From CAWAPS01 sp963783945 (GTDB taxonomy: Bacteria; Actinomycetota; Acidimicrobiia; Acidimicrobiales; Palsa-688), in assembly GCA_963783945.1 (NCBI GenBank), contig CAWAPS010000024.1, positions 62,001 through 126,000 on the forward strand: DNA of 64,000 bases, read 5' to 3'. Shown here piece after piece: positions 62,622 through 64,000 of this stretch (positions within the stretch are counted from its first letter, which is position 1; each line of letters begins with the position of its first letter). Both the position numbers and the translations under genes were made by a program. Under the pieces are notes generated by a model. It was given only the letters and a program-made list of their open reading frames with translations, was not told where the DNA came from and searched no databases.

Positions 62622-63128
62622 TCACTCCTTTCGCCTGCTGCGGGGGCCCCGGTCGCGGACCCCCCTGACCTCGGCGAACGCCTCCTGCAGCTCGTCGATC
62701 CAGGCCCGTTCGTTGTCGCCGACCAGCCTTACGCACCAGGCCAGGGCCTCGCTGCGGGTACGGGCCACCCCGGCGTCGATGAGGGTATCGAGCACCTGAC
62801 GCTCGCTCAGGCGCAAGCGGGTCATGACCGGAACCGAGACAGTCGTGAACAGCAGGAGCCGGCCTTTGACCCTCACCCCCCAGGAGATCTTCTTGGCAAA
62901 CGCTCGCTCGGCATCGCGGGCGATGGCGACCCTGTCGTCCCTGCTGCCCTCCCGGAAGGCTTCCACCGCCGGTTCGTCGGCATCGGTGTCATCGAGGTCG
63001 ACGACGATCAGAAGCTCGTCCTGGTCCCCCGAGACCTCCAGCCGCTGCGCCGGCCAGTTACCCGGGATCCGTGATGCCAGCCAGCTGTCGATCCCGGGTG
63101 CGCAGTCTTCGGCCGTCACGGCCTCCAT
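62622..63128 (-). CDS. conserved-looking protein of unknown function
   Basis: About 168 residues with good codon bias. DELLIVVDLDDTD and later FAKKISWGVRVKGRLLLFTT suggest an alpha/beta fold; the C-terminus is a helical, charged segment with ARTRSEALAWCVRLVGDNER. No family recognised. Starts at ATG 63128 or ATG 63206 are possible. Convergent with sufU, divergent from the flavoprotein gene. Confidence 0.65.
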   Translation of the reverse strand: MEAVTAEDCAPGIDSWLASRIPGNWPAQRLEVSGDQDELLIVVDLDDTDADEPAVEAFREGSRDDRVAIARDAERAFAKKISWGVRVKGRLLLFTTVSVPVMTRLRLSERQVLDTLIDAGVARTRSEALAWCVRLVGDNERAWIDELQEAFAEVRGVRDRGPRSRRKE

Positions 63129-63257
63129 GGTCGCATGGCCGGCCCGGGTGGCGCGGGTGGTCCTGCTGCCGGGTGAGCCGGGGCCAGGATCGGTCACGCC
63201 AGGCATGCCTGCCGGACCCGGCCGCGGTCGCCCCCGGCACGGTCCGGGCCGGCCCGG

Positions 63258-63263
63258 TATCGT
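63258..63263 (+). promoter_or_regulatory. -10 box of flavoprotein gene
   Basis: TATCGT, 8 bases before GTG 63272. Confidence 0.4.
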
Positions 63264-63271
63264 CTGGAGCT

Positions 63272-64000
63272 GTGCCAGCCGGAACCGTCATAGTGGGCGG
63301 GTCCCTCGCGGGACTCAGGGCGGCGGAGGGTCTTCGCCGACATGGTGAGGACGGCCCCATCACCATCGTGGGAGCCGAGCACCAGATGCCGTACGACCGC
63401 CCGCCCCTGTCCAAGCAGATCCTGACCGGCAAGGTCGGCGAGGAAGCCACGGAGCTGCGCATCGAGGACGGCTTCGAGGCGGAGTGGCTGCTCGGCACCC
63501 GGGCTACACGCCTGGACCTCGACCGCCGGATGGTGAGCACCGGGGCCGGGGATATCCCGTTCGAGCGGCTGGTCATCGCCACCGGCGCTCATCCCCGCCA
63601 GCTTCCGCTCGCCCCTCCGGGCGAGGGGGTCCACTACCTGAGGACCCTCGAAGATGCCCTGACCCTGCGCCACGACATGATGGCGGCCGAGCACCTGGTC
63701 ATCATCGGCGCCGGGTTCATCGGCCTCGAGGTGGCGGCCAGCGCCACCGAGCTCGGCAAGTCGGTCACAGTCCTGGAGGAGCTGCCCGTCCCGCTCGAGC
63801 GGGCGGTAGGCGCCGAGATGGGGGCGGCGCTGGCCGAGTGGCACCGTGATCACGGCGTCGACGTCAGGCTCGGAATGGGGGTCGACGTGATCGAAGGGAA
63901 CGGCCGTCCGGAGGGGGTGCGCCTGGCCAGCGGGGAGGTGGTGCCGGCCGATACCGTCCTGGTCGCGATCGGGGTGGTTCCCAGCATCGGGTGGCTGCAG
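63272..64000 (+). CDS. ferredoxin-reductase-like FAD/NAD(P) oxidoreductase, 3' truncated by window
   Basis: The first 243 codons of a two-dinucleotide-fold flavoprotein: FAD motif VIVGGSLAGLRAAEGLR, MPYDRPPLSKQIL, ATGAHPRQLP and the NAD motif IIGAGFIGLEVAASATELGK. These match the rubredoxin/ferredoxin reductase group that passes electrons from NAD(P)H to a ferredoxin. GTG 63272 is leaderless-spaced. The frame runs open to the last base of the window. Its ferredoxin partner is not visible. Confidence 0.9.
   Translation, partial: MPAGTVIVGGSLAGLRAAEGLRRHGEDGPITIVGAEHQMPYDRPPLSKQILTGKVGEEATELRIEDGFEAEWLLGTRATRLDLDRRMVSTGAGDIPFERLVIATGAHPRQLPLAPPGEGVHYLRTLEDALTLRHDMMAAEHLVIIGAGFIGLEVAASATELGKSVTVLEELPVPLERAVGAEMGAALAEWHRDHGVDVRLGMGVDVIEGNGRPEGVRLASGEVVPADTVLVAIGVVPSIGWLQ

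Overview
The window is GC-rich, tightly packed bacterial chromosome. It suggests an actinobacterium (Actinomycetota); an Acidimicrobiia-like lineage is plausible but is inference. Reasons: GTG starts are common; four-base ATGA/GTGA stop-start overlaps are frequent; many -10 boxes of TANNNT type (often TAGGCT or TAGCCT) sit 6-8 bases before a start codon, as in leaderless transcripts; and the gene set includes mycofactocin-type genes, homodimeric AceE with a separate sucB-lpd, a SufCSU block, and an XRE regulator beside a phasin/HbhA-like gene. No rRNA, tRNA, CRISPR array, transposase or phage gene was recognised by eye.

Layout. 1-4.8 kb (+): ABC-2 exporter pair followed by TldD and TldE. 4.8-9.8 kb (-): leucyl aminopeptidase, PduO-type cobalamin adenosyltransferase, ABC-F ATPase, DUF4282 membrane protein. 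10.0-13.6 kb (+): B12-dependent methionine synthase. 13.6-17.3 kb (-): membrane protein with a RodZ-like C-terminal domain, DUF4388 protein and XRE regulator, opposite a small phasin-like gene. 18.2-25.0 kb (-): five-gene operon lpd-sucB-lipBA(fusion)-M24 peptidase-SDR. 25.0-27.1 kb (+): TPP riboswitch, thiG, thiH. 27.2-31.8 kb (+): secreted beta-propeller-like protein, then mftE, a mycofactocin-type SDR and mftF. 31.9-36.1 kb: purB, murJ, SIMPL lipoprotein. 36.2-37.6 kb (-): ECF sigma and zinc anti-sigma factor. 37.7-43.6 kb (-): MpaB-like oxygenase, MFS transporter, rnhA, hyuA and a frameshifted hyuB. 43.7-46.4 kb (+): aceE. 46.6-52.1 kb (-): PAS-LuxR regulator, CalY/TasA-like secreted protein, large LamG-bearing secreted protein and an ER/SipW-type signal peptidase. 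52.5-54.0 kb (+): HhH-GPD protein, thiS, thiE. 54.0-60.1 kb: serine-less alpha/beta hydrolase, acyl-CoA dehydrogenase, MBL hydrolase, glycogen-debranching-type enzyme, YceI protein. 60.1-62.6 kb (+): sufC-sufS-sufU. The right edge cuts a ferredoxin-reductase-like flavoprotein.

How genes fit together. lpd, sucB and lipBA make and lipoylate a 2-oxo acid dehydrogenase core that AceE could share. MetH and the adenosyltransferase both use cobalamin. ThiG/H and ThiS/E are two separate thiamine loci, only the first behind a visible riboswitch. The SipW-type peptidase with its two six-cysteine substrates looks like a self-contained surface-protein cassette. The most unusual features are: the LamG protein, which reads as a CalY-like protein with two LamG domains inserted in its middle; a repeat-encoding leader ORF stop-start-coupled to it; an 85-bp inverted-repeat element in two copies; an 11-bp iterated array between the XRE and phasin genes; the LipB-LipA fusion; and a micro-ORF behind a near-perfect Shine-Dalgarno sequence.
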